64,000 nucleotides of DNA from assembly GCF_000328625.1 (NCBI RefSeq), contig NC_019978.1:2418001-2482000 (forward strand), read 5' to 3'. The position numbers were made by a program, and so were the translations under genes. Origin of the DNA: Halobacteroides halobius DSM 5150 (GTDB lineage Bacteria > Bacillota > Halanaerobiia > Halobacteroidales > Halobacteroidaceae). The notes under the pieces were generated by a model, which saw only the letters and a list, made by a program, of their open reading frames with translations, was not told the origin of the DNA and ran no database searches. This document shows positions 1-8,230 of the stretch, piece by piece. Positions within the stretch are counted from its first letter, which is position 1; the number at the start of each line of letters is the position of its first letter.

Positions 1-661
1 CATCTCCAATATTAGCTACAAAATCTTCAGTAGCAACTTCTCCAGAAATACTTTCTAATTTAAAAGCTGTAGCATCAGCACCACCAAAACTATTATTCAC
101 AGCTTCTAAATCTAAATCAGCTTGCACGCCATCTTGAGCAACATTTACATTAAAGTCAGCATATTGTTTAAAAGTGTCTTCTGCAATTACTTTATCGTCA
201 TCATCAATTACATCATCACCATTGATATCCTTAGTATACGGATCTTGATAAGCAGTTCCACCTTCAACAGTAATATCTTTATACTCTACACCAGTCTCTC
301 CATTGATTTGAACAGCTTCTAAATTATCTAATCTTTGGTCAACCATAGCTAATTCTTGATCAAATTCAGTAGCTAATTTTTCAATTGCTTGAGCTACATC
401 TTTTGTTACTTCTTTATCTTCTTTCTTAATTTTAGTTAATACTTTTGCTGTTAAAGTAGCAACTTCATAACGACTTAATTTTTTCTGTCCTTTAAAAGTG
501 CCATCATTGTAACCATTAATTAGTCCTGCCTTAGCAACTTTCTTTAGAGCGCTAGTAGCCCAATGATCTGCTGGTACATCTGTAAACGGACTAGCCATTA
601 CCGGAATACTTAGTGCGAATACTAAAGCCAATGTCAATAGTACAGTTAATTTTGATTTCAT
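1..661 (-). CDS. SLH-domain outer-membrane protein (OmpM-like), 3' end cut by window
   Basis: Only the first 220 codons are in the window. The start is the ATG ending at 661, preceded by an AGGGGGAT ribosome site. The product opens with a Sec signal peptide (cleavage near VMA-S, residue 24), then one S-layer homology domain (about residues 25-70, with FTDVPADHWA and the typical GLINGYNDGTF stretch), then a short helical, probably coiled-coil segment (70-115) and the start of a strand-rich region. This order matches the OmpM type of diderm Firmicutes, in which SLH binds pyruvylated or aminated peptidoglycan and a C-terminal barrel sits in the outer membrane. The barrel assignment is inference because the C-terminus is missing. 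A long leader precedes the gene. Confidence 0.85.
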   Translation of the reverse strand, partial: MKSKLTVLLTLALVFALSIPVMASPFTDVPADHWATSALKKVAKAGLINGYNDGTFKGQKKLSRYEVATLTAKVLTKIKKEDKEVTKDVAQAIEKLATEFDQELAMVDQRLDNLEAVQINGETGVEYKDITVEGGTAYQDPYTKDINGDDVIDDDDKVIAEDTFKQYADFNVNVAQDGVQADLDLEAVNNSFGGADATAFKLESISGEVATEDFVANIGD

Positions 662-870
662 TAGTAAATCCCCCTAGTTTGTTTAATCTTTGATTGTTAG
701 AACATTTCTTAATTTAATATCTAATCTATCTAAGATATTACAGTCACAATCAATAATAACTAGGAGTAATTCAAAAGTGAGTGGCCGTGTTTCCTCATTC
801 TTTCCTTACTCTATAGTTTATTATCCCTTAGCAACTGTAATACCTGCTAAATAATCCTCTGTTCGGCTTA

Positions 871-890
871 GCGGGGGGCACCTCCTTTCC
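871..890 (-). promoter_or_regulatory. Leader motif with very strong SD-like core
   Basis: On the minus strand this reads GGAAAGGAGGTG, two bases, then CCCCGC. The same 12-mer with the same CCCCGC three bases later occurs at 2592-2612 in the leader of the neighbouring surface-protein gene. It is complementary to most of the 16S rRNA 3' tail but lies about 220 nt before the SLH start codon, so it is not that gene's own ribosome site (AGGGGG next to the ATG). Its function is unknown: a ribosome standby site, a tiny leader peptide or an RNA structure are all possible. Confidence 0.45.
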
Positions 891-1030
891 TGCCAGATTT
901 ATAGGATTATTTAAACACGAGTTTAGGGTACTACAATATTCAATTTTTCGACAAAATTCGACATTAAGGGTAAAAAATATAAGTGGAACTCATAGTTAAA
1001 TACTAACACTAGTATCTAATTATCAACTCC

Positions 1031-1070
1031 TATTATACTTATTTGACGCTTCCTGCCTAATTCCTTTAAG
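1031..1070. repeat. 40-bp direct repeat, copy 1
   Basis: Forty bases here (starting TATTATACTT, ending TTCCTTTAAG) are repeated exactly at 1141-1180. The 70-bp stretch between them is unique. On the minus strand an open frame of about 50 codons runs through both copies, entering them in different frames because the repeat period (110 bp) is not a multiple of three. It looks like a partly duplicated remnant of a lost gene or element. Confidence 0.8.
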
Positions 1071-1140
1071 TTAATCCAACCAGTATTACCAGATGATTCT
1101 AGATTAACTTTTAATTGCTGATTATCAATCATTACTGCTT

Positions 1141-1180
1141 TATTATACTTATTTGACGCTTCCTGCCTAATTCCTTTAAG
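1141..1180. repeat. 40-bp direct repeat, copy 2
   Basis: Exact second copy of 1031-1070. Only two copies are visible, so it is not a CRISPR array. It directly follows the A-rich tract of the terminator at 1207-1227. Confidence 0.8.
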
Positions 1181-1191
1181 AAAATATATCC

Positions 1192-1227
1192 AAAAAAAAT
1201 AAAAACCCCCGGGCGCTTGGCCCGAGG
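1192..1227 (-). terminator. Intrinsic terminator of the surface-protein gene at 1248-2519
   Basis: On the minus strand an 8-bp GC-rich stem (CCTCGGGC paired with GCCCGGGG, one G-T pair, loop CAAGC at 1215-1219) is followed by a T-rich run (1192-1205). It begins about 20 bp after the stop codon, as expected for a strong rho-independent terminator. Confidence 0.9.
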
Positions 1228-1247
1228 ATTATTTATTATTAAGTTAA

Positions 1248-2519
1248 TTAAAACTTAACATCTAAAGTAGTTTTAACTCTAGTAGATGCATTATCAGCAT
1301 CATCAGCTAATTTAGCTACTGTAGTATTTAAAGTAACATCTTTAGCTACAGTATATTCAGCTCCACCTTCTAAATAAGTGTATACTACATCAGCTTTGTT
1401 ATCTTTATTAATTGCTTCAGCCTTTAAAACAAGAGCATCAGTTAAATCATAACTACCATTTGCTTTGATAGTAGTAGTCTCTCCTTCGTTCTTATAAGAA
1501 ACCTCAGCAGTAGCTGCTTTAGTTGGAGTATACTTAGCTCCTGCTTCAATAATATTGTCTGCGTCCTTAGCAGCTTTATAAGTGTACTTACCATTTACAC
1601 TTAATACATCTGCTACTACAGCATAAGTAGCTCCTGCTTCAACAGTAGCATCTTCATTATAAGTTACCTTACTATCAACAGTTAGCTTCTCTGCTAGAGG
1701 TAAAGCCTCAACTCCTACAGTATATTCAGTCTTATCCTCAGTAACAGTAACATCATCATCTTTTACACCAATAAAATCTGCATCAACTTTTTCTACATCA
1801 GCGTTTAATGTTCCACCAGCGAATGGCATACTAGCTCCAGCTCTGATTACATTACCTTCATTAGTAACAAAAGTACCATTTAAAGTAATGTCAGAAAGAG
1901 TAGTCTTAGCCTCAACAGCATAAGTCTTATCCTCTTTAACACCATTAGTCAATACTCGACCAGTTAAGTTAAGACCAGCTACATCAGTAGCAGCTTCTAC
2001 AACTTTATAAGTAGTACTAGTATCAGCTTGATTAGCATATAGAACTTTTAAGTCTAAACCAGCAACAGCAGTACTAGCTTCTATACCTTCTAAATCTTCA
2101 TCATGTAAATAATAGTCTGCTATAGTATAACCACCTAGGTCACCAGCTTTTACAGTTACAGTATCATTTTCAACTGTTACTTTCCCAGTATCTAACTTTA
2201 AGTTTCTAACTTCTTCTCCAGCAAAGTCATTATTATCTAGATTTAAAGCAACATCAATAGTTGCTCCCTCAGTCTCAGCAAGAAGATTTAGGTTAAGCTC
2301 TTGATTAAATACTTTTTCTTCATTATCTTCAAAGTATTTATCATCATCTAAAATTTCTCCATCTTCCCAATCTTCTTCAAGTGCATTATACTCACCACTA
2401 AATTTATCATAAGTAGTAATAGTTTCACCTGTAATCTTTACATTATCCTTAGCAGCAAAAGCTGGAATAGCTAATGCTAAAACTAAAACAAACGCAAGTA
2501 ATGTTGTAATCTTTTTCAT
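1248..2519 (-). CDS. Putative outer-membrane beta-barrel surface protein
   Basis: The 423-residue product has a clear signal peptide (MKKITTLLAF, cleavage after AFA near residue 22) and no SLH domain. The mature part is acidic and built of alternating hydrophilic and hydrophobic short strands (for example repeats of the type TVEAGATYAV), and it ends in LDVKF; a terminal Phe is the usual BAM recognition signal of outer-membrane barrels. I recognise no specific family; porin or major surface protein is inference. The start is supported by GGGGGAT 5 nt upstream. It has its own promoter (2738-2766), a 210-nt leader and a strong terminator, and the tandem placement next to an SLH outer-membrane protein suggests a highly expressed envelope protein. 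Confidence 0.8.
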   Translation of the reverse strand: MKKITTLLAFVLVLALAIPAFAAKDNVKITGETITTYDKFSGEYNALEEDWEDGEILDDDKYFEDNEEKVFNQELNLNLLAETEGATIDVALNLDNNDFAGEEVRNLKLDTGKVTVENDTVTVKAGDLGGYTIADYYLHDEDLEGIEASTAVAGLDLKVLYANQADTSTTYKVVEAATDVAGLNLTGRVLTNGVKEDKTYAVEAKTTLSDITLNGTFVTNEGNVIRAGASMPFAGGTLNADVEKVDADFIGVKDDDVTVTEDKTEYTVGVEALPLAEKLTVDSKVTYNEDATVEAGATYAVVADVLSVNGKYTYKAAKDADNIIEAGAKYTPTKAATAEVSYKNEGETTTIKANGSYDLTDALVLKAEAINKDNKADVVYTYLEGGAEYTVAKDVTLNTTVAKLADDADNASTRVKTTLDVKF

Positions 2520-2591
2520 TTTATATCCCCCTTAACATTTTTATTCAAATTAATTTAATAACTTATTCAAAAAATATTAAATTTTCGACGC

Positions 2592-2612
2592 GCGGGGATT
2601 CACCTCCTTTCC
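2592..2612 (-). promoter_or_regulatory. Leader motif with very strong SD-like core (second copy)
   Basis: Minus strand GGAAAGGAGGTGAATCCCCG, shared in its core with 871-890. It lies about 75-90 nt upstream of the start at 2519, whereas the actual ribosome site is GGGGGAT next to the ATG. The flanking GACG and CGTC, and the GGG and CCCC bases, could pair to put the SD-like core in a hairpin loop. Confidence 0.45.
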
Positions 2613-2737
2613 CGTCCTTTATTATGTAAATAGATCGTTATTTAACTATTTGTATAAAACTGAACAAAGTCCTGCAAAATAAACTAAAAAAATCAGAAAA
2701 TTTATTTTTTCCTAGATTCCACCAGCCATTTGGTATT

Positions 2738-2766
2738 ATTATAACATAATAATCCATTAAATACAA
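2738..2766 (-). promoter_or_regulatory. Housekeeping-type promoter for the 1248-2519 gene
   Basis: On the minus strand: -35 TTGTAT (2766-2761), a 17-bp spacer, then a perfect -10 TATAAT (2743-2738). Transcription would start near 2731, giving a leader of about 210 nt that includes the SD-like motif at 2592-2612. Confidence 0.75.
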
Positions 2767-2815
2767 CTTGTGTTACATATATTTCTTAATCTTCAGATAA
2801 TTTACAAAAAGCATT

Positions 2816-3202
2816 TTAATCCTTTTTTAGATATCTAGTTGCTAAGATAACTGCTACATAATCATCAATCGGTTGCGGAGGTGTCTGTAGAGAAGTAGGA
2901 AGTAACCTTCTCCAACCAGTAGGCGGATTATCCTGCCAGTAAATAGCCCTAGCTTCTAGAGTAGAATGGGCTTCATCAACTATGATAACCCGCTTAAAAA
3001 ATTCTTCAATTTCTATTTTAATTTCTTGACTCTTAGTACCATCCCCTAAAACTAAATCTTCAACTTGATATTTTTCTTGTGTTTTTTCTACTTTAGACTT
3101 TAAATCAGTGGTCGCTACCACTTCCTTATACTCAACGGTTAGATCTTTTTTAACAACTGCTAACCCACACTTATCCCTGCCGGGATCAATTGCTATAATC
3201 AT
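2816..3202 (-). CDS. YqgF/RuvX-like RNase H-fold protein
   Basis: The 128-residue product starts MIIAIDPGRDKCG, the first strand and acidic residue of the RNase H-like fold of the YqgF (RuvX/Holliday junction resolvase-like) family, followed by VLGDGTKS and VDEAHSTLEAR segments. I chose the ATG at 3202 because AAGGTGGAGA lies just upstream; the frame is open for 15 more codons inside the preceding gene, but those residues do not fit the family. It lacks the most typical YqgF motifs, so the role (nuclease in rRNA processing or nucleic-acid binding) is uncertain. It is the last gene of the LPS cluster and is probably co-transcribed with the DUF3084 gene directly upstream. Confidence 0.75.
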   Translation of the reverse strand: MIIAIDPGRDKCGLAVVKKDLTVEYKEVVATTDLKSKVEKTQEKYQVEDLVLGDGTKSQEIKIEIEEFFKRVIIVDEAHSTLEARAIYWQDNPPTGWRRLLPTSLQTPPQPIDDYVAVILATRYLKKD

Positions 3203-3203
3203 C

Positions 3204-4244
3204 TTAACTCTCCACCTTAAATTTAATATTCTGGGCCAAACTATCATCCCGCCAAATATCTTCTTTAGCTACTACTTTAACTAACCTGCTTTTATTTGTT
3301 TGACGTAACTGATCTACTAATTGATATAATTGTTTTAGAGTTAAATCCACTACTTTCCCTTGCTTATTAGGCAACATCCCCGCTTGAATAACTTTTTGAT
3401 TAAGTTTAGCTTTTAATTGTTTTAACTGTATTTCTAAATCAGCTAGCTTAGTAAAGGTTACCTCGTGGGTTAAAATAATATCCCCCGTCTGATAAACTTT
3501 ATAATCACTATACAAATCAAAATTTAACTTTAGTTTTTCATTCTTAAAAGTATTTTTAGCAGCTAATAACCTCACAATCATTTTATTATCCCGTTTATTT
3601 AAAATATTAATTGCTTTGACTAATTCCTGTTGACTATAAGTTGTAACTTTTGTTAACCCTTTTTTAGTAGCCAGTTTTTTTGCTTGCAGGATTAATTGCT
3701 GGAGTTTATAATTTAATTCCTCCTGTGAGAGGTTACCCCTGATTGAATCACTGGTTACTACTGTACCTTTAGGATAAATAATATCTCCTGTTAAAGAATA
3801 AAAATATTTCTTCCCAAACAAACTTAAGTTATGGGCCAAGTTATTAACCTGTTTAGTTAAAGCTTGCTGTTGTAGAGATAGATTTTTTACTTGCCTTTTT
3901 AACTCTAGCTTACGCCCTTTAACAACCTTGATCTTAGCACTTAAAGTAGTTAAACGTTGATTCTTAGCCTCTACTGTTTGATTTAAATTATCTAATTTAG
4001 TTAATAAAGCCTGCATATCAAATAAAGCCTGTCTTATATTCTCAGAGCCAGCTATTAATACCCCTAAAGAACTAAGAGCAATTAAAATCCCAGTTACTAC
4101 TGTTATAATGATCGAGGTATATTTAGGACGTAATCCAAAGAGGGACAGACGCTTTCTTCCTACCTTCATACCGATTTTATCACCAACATAAGCTATTAAT
4201 CCTCCTGCCACAATCAAAATCAAGATTAATTGGATTATATACAT
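3204..4244 (-). CDS. DUF3084 domain membrane protein
   Basis: 346 residues. Two membrane segments lie at about 4-22 and 44-68, separated by a basic loop (GMKVGRKRLSLFGLRPKYTS) that is characteristic of DUF3084 proteins. A coiled coil follows (about 80-145) and then a mixed alpha/beta C-terminal domain, probably outside the inner membrane. DUF3084 is uncharacterised; it recurs in LPS and outer-membrane gene clusters of diderm Firmicutes and in cyanobacteria, so an envelope role is inferred. The start has AAAGGAGG upstream. The gene ends one base before the YqgF-like start and follows the LptF/G-type gene by about 120 bp. Confidence 0.8.
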   Translation of the reverse strand: MYIIQLILILIVAGGLIAYVGDKIGMKVGRKRLSLFGLRPKYTSIIITVVTGILIALSSLGVLIAGSENIRQALFDMQALLTKLDNLNQTVEAKNQRLTTLSAKIKVVKGRKLELKRQVKNLSLQQQALTKQVNNLAHNLSLFGKKYFYSLTGDIIYPKGTVVTSDSIRGNLSQEELNYKLQQLILQAKKLATKKGLTKVTTYSQQELVKAINILNKRDNKMIVRLLAAKNTFKNEKLKLNFDLYSDYKVYQTGDIILTHEVTFTKLADLEIQLKQLKAKLNQKVIQAGMLPNKQGKVVDLTLKQLYQLVDQLRQTNKSRLVKVVAKEDIWRDDSLAQNIKFKVES

Positions 4245-4267
4245 CCTAATCCCTCCTTTCTTTTAGT

Positions 4268-5365
4268 TTATCTACTCTCTTTAATTACTAGTCCAATTCC
4301 TACTAGAGCAAAGACTATATTCTGCAACCAAGCCCCTAGCCAAGGAGCTATATGACCAGCCTGTCCTAAAGTAGAACCTACTGTCATTAAGGTATAATAA
4401 ATAAAAATCACAATAATACTCAACCCTAAACCAATCGAAGAACCTGACCGATTAGGCTTCATACCTAACGGAGCTCCTAATAAAGCAAAAATAAAACAAG
4501 CAAAAGGAACGGCTAATCGTTGGTGATAAGCCACTAGTAACTTCTTAACATTTCTACCCTCCTGCTTCATTAACTTAATATGCTCTGCTAAAGCATCCAA
4601 TGTCATCTCCGCTGGTTCTTTTTGGGTTCGATTTATCTGCTGAGGAGTTCTAGGTAATCTATTCTTCATACTTAACCGTTGAAATGTAGTTTGAGGGACA
4701 CGCCCTTCTTTAGTAATTGTATAACTAGTTCCGTGAAGAAAGACCCATTCATCTCTTTCCCATTTAGCCTTATTAGCTTGAATGATTAATCTTAACTTAC
4801 CCTGCTCATAATCTTGCCAAGTAACCCCGGTCAAAGTCTTTGTCCGGCCATCAAATTTATTAGCTGTTAGGACAAAATCAAGCTTACCTGTCTGATTATC
4901 TACAGGGGCTATTCGCAGGTTCCGTTGGGTTTTAGGCATAGCTTCACCATGTCTTAATCTCCAGACTATTTCTTGGTAAGCATTTTGACTAGCAGGTACT
5001 AACTGATTGTCAAAAAAGATGGTTACCCCACTGACCAATAAACCTACTATTAAGACTGGAGTTATCAATCTTATAAAACTAACTCCGCCAGCTTTTAAAG
5101 CTATAATCTCACTATCACCCGATAAACGACCAAAGGATAATAAAGTAGCTAGTAGCATAGACATAGGAAAAGTCCAGACAATAATCTGGGGTAAACTAAG
5201 AAAAAATAACTTAATTGTTGTTAGTAAAGGAACTCCATACTGCATCATCATCTTACCTAATCTAACTAAAATATCTGATCCTACAAAGATACTAGTAAAA
5301 GCAAAAACACCAAATAAAAAAGGTTGAATTAATTCCTTTAGTAAATATCTATCAATAATCTTCAT
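4268..5365 (-). CDS. LptF/LptG family LPS export permease
   Basis: About 365 residues of the YjgP/YjgQ family. Three membrane segments lie in the N-terminal third, then a beta-rich periplasmic domain (about 130-270), then three C-terminal membrane segments with the family motif FACFIFALLGAPLG. With LptB it forms the inner-membrane engine that extracts LPS. The ATG encoding MKIIDRYLL aligns with the paralogue at 26326-27405; a GTG 12 bp upstream is possible. It sits directly after lptB. Two more family members occur at 26326 and 27420, so the window has three LptF/G proteins but a single LptB. Confidence 0.9.
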   Translation of the reverse strand: MKIIDRYLLKELIQPFLFGVFAFTSIFVGSDILVRLGKMMMQYGVPLLTTIKLFFLSLPQIIVWTFPMSMLLATLLSFGRLSGDSEIIALKAGGVSFIRLITPVLIVGLLVSGVTIFFDNQLVPASQNAYQEIVWRLRHGEAMPKTQRNLRIAPVDNQTGKLDFVLTANKFDGRTKTLTGVTWQDYEQGKLRLIIQANKAKWERDEWVFLHGTSYTITKEGRVPQTTFQRLSMKNRLPRTPQQINRTQKEPAEMTLDALAEHIKLMKQEGRNVKKLLVAYHQRLAVPFACFIFALLGAPLGMKPNRSGSSIGLGLSIIVIFIYYTLMTVGSTLGQAGHIAPWLGAWLQNIVFALVGIGLVIKESR

Positions 5366-5385
5366 TTCCAGTTGCACCCACCTTA

Positions 5386-6102
5386 TTACATTGTAAACTT
5401 CTCTCCTAAATAGAATTCTTTAGCTACTTCACTATTAGCAACTTCATCTGAAGTTCCTGATAGTAATATTTCTCCTTGGTGCATAATATAAGCCCGGTCA
5501 GTAATCGCTAATGTCTCTCGTACACTATGATCGGTTATCAAAACACCTAGATCCTTACTTTTAAGATGAGAAATAATCTCTTGAATATCACTAACTGCAA
5601 TCGGATCAACCCCTGCAAATGGCTCATCTAATAGAATATAATCTGGATTAGTAACTAATGAACGAGCAATTTCTACTCTCCTTCTCTCCCCACCGGATAA
5701 CATATAACCTTTCCGATCTCTAATATGTCCTATCTCAAATTCTTCTAATAATGATTCTACAATCTCTTGGTTAGGCTCTGATCGGTCTATCATCTCTAAA
5801 ATGGCCATTAGATTTTCTTCAACTGTTAACTTTCTAAAGACAGATGCTTCTTGGGCCAAGTAACCAATCCCTTTGCGAGCCCGTTTATGCATTGATAATT
5901 TAGTAATATCATTGTCATTAAGCTTAACTCGACCACCATTAGGCTTTACTAAACCTACCACCATATAAAAGGTTGTTGTCTTACCCGCACCATTAGGCCC
6001 TAAAATCCCTACTACTTCACCTTGCTTAACCTCAAAACTAACTTGATCTACTACATTTTTACCATCATACGTCTTAATTAGTTTTTCTGCTCTAATTGGC
6101 AT
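5386..6102 (-). CDS. lptB: LPS export ABC transporter ATPase LptB
   Basis: 238-residue cytoplasmic ATPase. It has Walker A GPNGAGKTTT, signature LSGGERRRVEIAR, Walker B YILLDEPFAGVDP and switch His in TDHSVRETL; the FYMVVGLVKP stretch and GIGYLAQEASVFRKL are typical of LptB. It powers LPS transfer through LptFG to LptC and the LptA bridge. The ATG at 6102 follows AAGGTGA; it overlaps the lptA end closely (lptA stop at 6104-6106), implying coupled translation. It is the only lptB in the window and could serve both lpt gene sets. Confidence 0.95.
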   Translation of the reverse strand: MPIRAEKLIKTYDGKNVVDQVSFEVKQGEVVGILGPNGAGKTTTFYMVVGLVKPNGGRVKLNDNDITKLSMHKRARKGIGYLAQEASVFRKLTVEENLMAILEMIDRSEPNQEIVESLLEEFEIGHIRDRKGYMLSGGERRRVEIARSLVTNPDYILLDEPFAGVDPIAVSDIQEIISHLKSKDLGVLITDHSVRETLAITDRAYIMHQGEILLSGTSDEVANSEVAKEFYLGEKFTM

Positions 6103-6103
6103 C

Positions 6104-6733
6104 CTAATCACCTTGCTTATTTGGGATTATAAACTTTGTTTTACCCTGAGTTGTTATCTTTCTTGTCTCTAAATCTATAATTACTTTAGGAGCAATCATT
6201 CGCCGACTACCACGATTAACCTCTACATCACCACTTAATACTACCTCTTGTTTATCTTGGTTATAATTTATTCTTTCTGCTCTAGCTGTTAAATCTTGCG
6301 TAGGGTCTTTTAAATATGCCCCTCCTGTAACCGCTAAATGATCTGCTTTTAGATCAAATTCAAACTGCTGTCCTGTAATTAACATTTTATCTCTAATTAA
6401 TCGTGGGTTACCAGTTAGAGAGCCCGTCTGTGTTTTATAATTTAAGTCTAACTGCTTACCCTTCAGTTGACTATTATTTTGTTTAAAGACTACATCTCCG
6501 ATAGCTGTTACCTGCTCTAAATCCTGCTGAGCAATAATTTTATTAGCTTTTAATAAGGTATTATTCTGACGTAAAGTAACACCACCACTAGCAATTAGTT
6601 GGGATTTTAGATCATCAACCACTAATTTACTAGCTGTTAATTCAGTTGCCTCTTGATTAGCTGCTAGTCCAACAGATATAGACAGTAATAGACTAAGTAT
6701 AATTCCACTAGTGATAATTATTCTTTTATTCAT
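6104..6733 (-). CDS. lptA: LptA-type periplasmic LPS bridge protein (first copy)
   Basis: About 209 residues. A signal peptide (to about residue 26, SVGLAANQ) is followed by an OstA/LptA jelly roll of repeated strands (LTASKLVVDDLKSQLIASG, AIGDVVFKQ, LSGDVEVNRG). LptA oligomers carry LPS across the periplasm. The gene stands between lptC and lptB, the classic order. The start is the ATG at 6733 after AGGTGAT; a TTG one codon earlier is less likely. A paralogue of the same fold lies at 22924-23541. Confidence 0.9.
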   Translation of the reverse strand: MNKRIIITSGIILSLLLSISVGLAANQEATELTASKLVVDDLKSQLIASGGVTLRQNNTLLKANKIIAQQDLEQVTAIGDVVFKQNNSQLKGKQLDLNYKTQTGSLTGNPRLIRDKMLITGQQFEFDLKADHLAVTGGAYLKDPTQDLTARAERINYNQDKQEVVLSGDVEVNRGSRRMIAPKVIIDLETRKITTQGKTKFIIPNKQGD

Positions 6734-6748
6734 CAAATCACCTGCTTC

Positions 6749-7315
6749 TTAATTTATAATTGCTACGGGCCCATTCCTCACCACTCTAACATCACCTAAC
6801 ACTTGTAACTTCTTTAAATCAATCTGACTAATAAAATTATCCCCTGTAATCTTTAAACCTGGTTGCTTAATTACTATCTCCCCTCGACCAACTAGTTGAT
6901 TCTTGACTTGATTCCACTTTAAATGGTTAGCTTTGACTAATTTTTCTTTGCTTTTAATAGTAATTGGCCCCTCTAGAGATAAAAAACCTGTTTGAGGGTC
7001 AAACTCACCTTTATTAGCTACTAAGGAGATCACTTCTGTCTGATTTTGATAGACAGTAGCACTAATCTGATGTAACTTAACTCGTTTAGGATTATTAAAT
7101 CTATAAATTGTTTGAGCACTTAATCGCCATTTAGTATTACCATCTTTACTATAAAGACTAATTGCTGCATTTTTCAACTTTGTATTGGCTTCTCTTTTAT
7201 CCTGAATTGGTTCTTTAGAGATCCTATCTTGGGGTTTAGGGGATGGCCGCTTAATTAATAAATAACCACTAGCTAATAAAATAATAATTATTATAATAAT
7301 CCCGATCTTTTTCAT
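6749..7315 (-). CDS. lptC: LptC family LPS export anchor protein (first copy)
   Basis: 188 residues with one N-terminal membrane anchor (about 4-21) and a periplasmic LptC-type beta jelly roll (ISLYSKDGNTKWRLSAQTI, then VSLVANKGEFDPQTGFLSLEGPI). LptC receives LPS from LptFG and passes it to LptA. The start has AAGGAGGATGA upstream and overlaps the end of the acyltransferase gene by 4 bp, so the genes are one operon. Confidence 0.9.
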   Translation of the reverse strand: MKKIGIIIIIIILLASGYLLIKRPSPKPQDRISKEPIQDKREANTKLKNAAISLYSKDGNTKWRLSAQTIYRFNNPKRVKLHQISATVYQNQTEVISLVANKGEFDPQTGFLSLEGPITIKSKEKLVKANHLKWNQVKNQLVGRGEIVIKQPGLKITGDNFISQIDLKKLQVLGDVRVVRNGPVAIIN

Positions 7316-8193
7316 TGCTCATCCTCCTTAGAAGGATCTGTCTTCCATCTACGGTGTAACCAAAGCCATTGGTCTGGATACTCTCTAATTTTTTCTTCTA
7401 AAGAAGTAGTTAATTTTTGTAAAACTTTTTTTCTTTCATCTCTACTAGCATCTTGAGTTAGTTGCAATGGCTCCTCTACAACTAAAGAATAGTTATCTAT
7501 TCCTTCTCTAATCATATATATAGGTAGGATTAAACTTTGCGCTTTCTGAGCCAAGACTGCGGGCCCTTTAGGTGTTGAAGCTAATCTATGAAAAAATTGA
7601 ACAAACTCCCCGGCTTGATGAGCATCTTGGTCACCTAAAATCACTAATAATTCCTTCTTTAACAAAGCCTTAAAAGAGCTTTTTACTTGCTTACGATTGA
7701 AAATTTTAGCACCATGTATCTCCCTAAGTTGCCATAACTCTTCAGTTATTAAATCACTCCTCTGTTCTTTAGCAATTGCATTAACCGGATATCCTAGCCA
7801 AGAAAGATAAATGCCTAATAGCTCCCAATTACCAAGATGGCCTGTAAATAGAACAATCCCCTGACCTTGCTCATAAGCCTTTTCTAAATTATCAAGTCCT
7901 TCAACTGTTATTCTATGATTAAAATCCTCTTTATTCCATTTCTCTAGTCTAAATATTTCTATAAATTTAAAAGCTAATTCTTTAAAAACATCTTTAGTTA
8001 ACTTATAAGCTTCCTCTTGAGAATAATCAAGGGCTAACTTAATATTTTTAATTCCTAACTCACGTCTATCCTTAACTAAATAAAAAAGTAAATTACCTAA
8101 CCCTGAGGCTAAATAATAACTAACTTGAATCGGTAAAACCTTAGCTAACCACTTACCAAATCTAAAAATATAATATTTTAGTCTCTTTTGCAC
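7312..8193 (-). CDS. LpxL/HtrB-type lipid A late acyltransferase
   Basis: About 293 residues of the LPLAT superfamily. An N-terminal membrane-associated helix is followed by the motif FTGHLGNWELLG (about residues 117-128), whose His and Glu form the catalytic H-x4-E pair of LpxL/LpxM enzymes, and by LGDQDAHQ and STPKGPAVLA segments. It adds secondary acyl chains to Kdo-lipid A using acyl-ACP at the inner membrane. I chose the GTG at 8193 with AAGGAG 9 nt upstream; the TTG three codons earlier touches the ribosome site. Its place between lptC and kdsC supports an LPS role. Whether it is LpxL- or LpxM-like cannot be decided. Confidence 0.88.
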   Translation of the reverse strand: MQKRLKYYIFRFGKWLAKVLPIQVSYYLASGLGNLLFYLVKDRRELGIKNIKLALDYSQEEAYKLTKDVFKELAFKFIEIFRLEKWNKEDFNHRITVEGLDNLEKAYEQGQGIVLFTGHLGNWELLGIYLSWLGYPVNAIAKEQRSDLITEELWQLREIHGAKIFNRKQVKSSFKALLKKELLVILGDQDAHQAGEFVQFFHRLASTPKGPAVLAQKAQSLILPIYMIREGIDNYSLVVEEPLQLTQDASRDERKKVLQKLTTSLEEKIREYPDQWLWLHRRWKTDPSKEDEQ

Positions 8194-8230
8194 CTTTAAC
8201 AACTCCTTGTGACAACTTCAATAAATAATC

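Larger units (their letters stand above)
662..1247 (-). other. Intergenic leader region of the SLH gene with repeat remnants
   Basis: This 586-bp stretch has no convincing gene. It holds, in minus-strand order, the terminator of the 1248-2519 gene, a 40-bp direct repeat pair (1141-1180 and 1031-1070), a weak hairpin near 1001-1018, and the presumed promoter and long 5' leader of the SLH gene with a strong Shine-Dalgarno-like motif at 879-890. A TTGTCG box near 945-950 with an 18-bp spacer and TACCCT is only a weak promoter candidate. No RNA family was recognised. Confidence 0.5.

Noticed and set aside
122-322. Plus-strand open frame of 66 codons
   Set aside because: Antisense to the SLH protein gene, low-complexity Ile-rich product, no ribosome site.
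871-890. Second c-di-AMP riboswitch at the surface-protein leaders
   Set aside because: The GCCGAAC and GGTGAATCC-like words are suggestive, but the ordered aptamer blocks seen at 60476-60590 are missing.
1031-1180. Possible CRISPR array from two identical 40-bp repeats
   Set aside because: Only two copies, a 70-bp spacer, no cas genes, and the repeat looks like part of an open frame.
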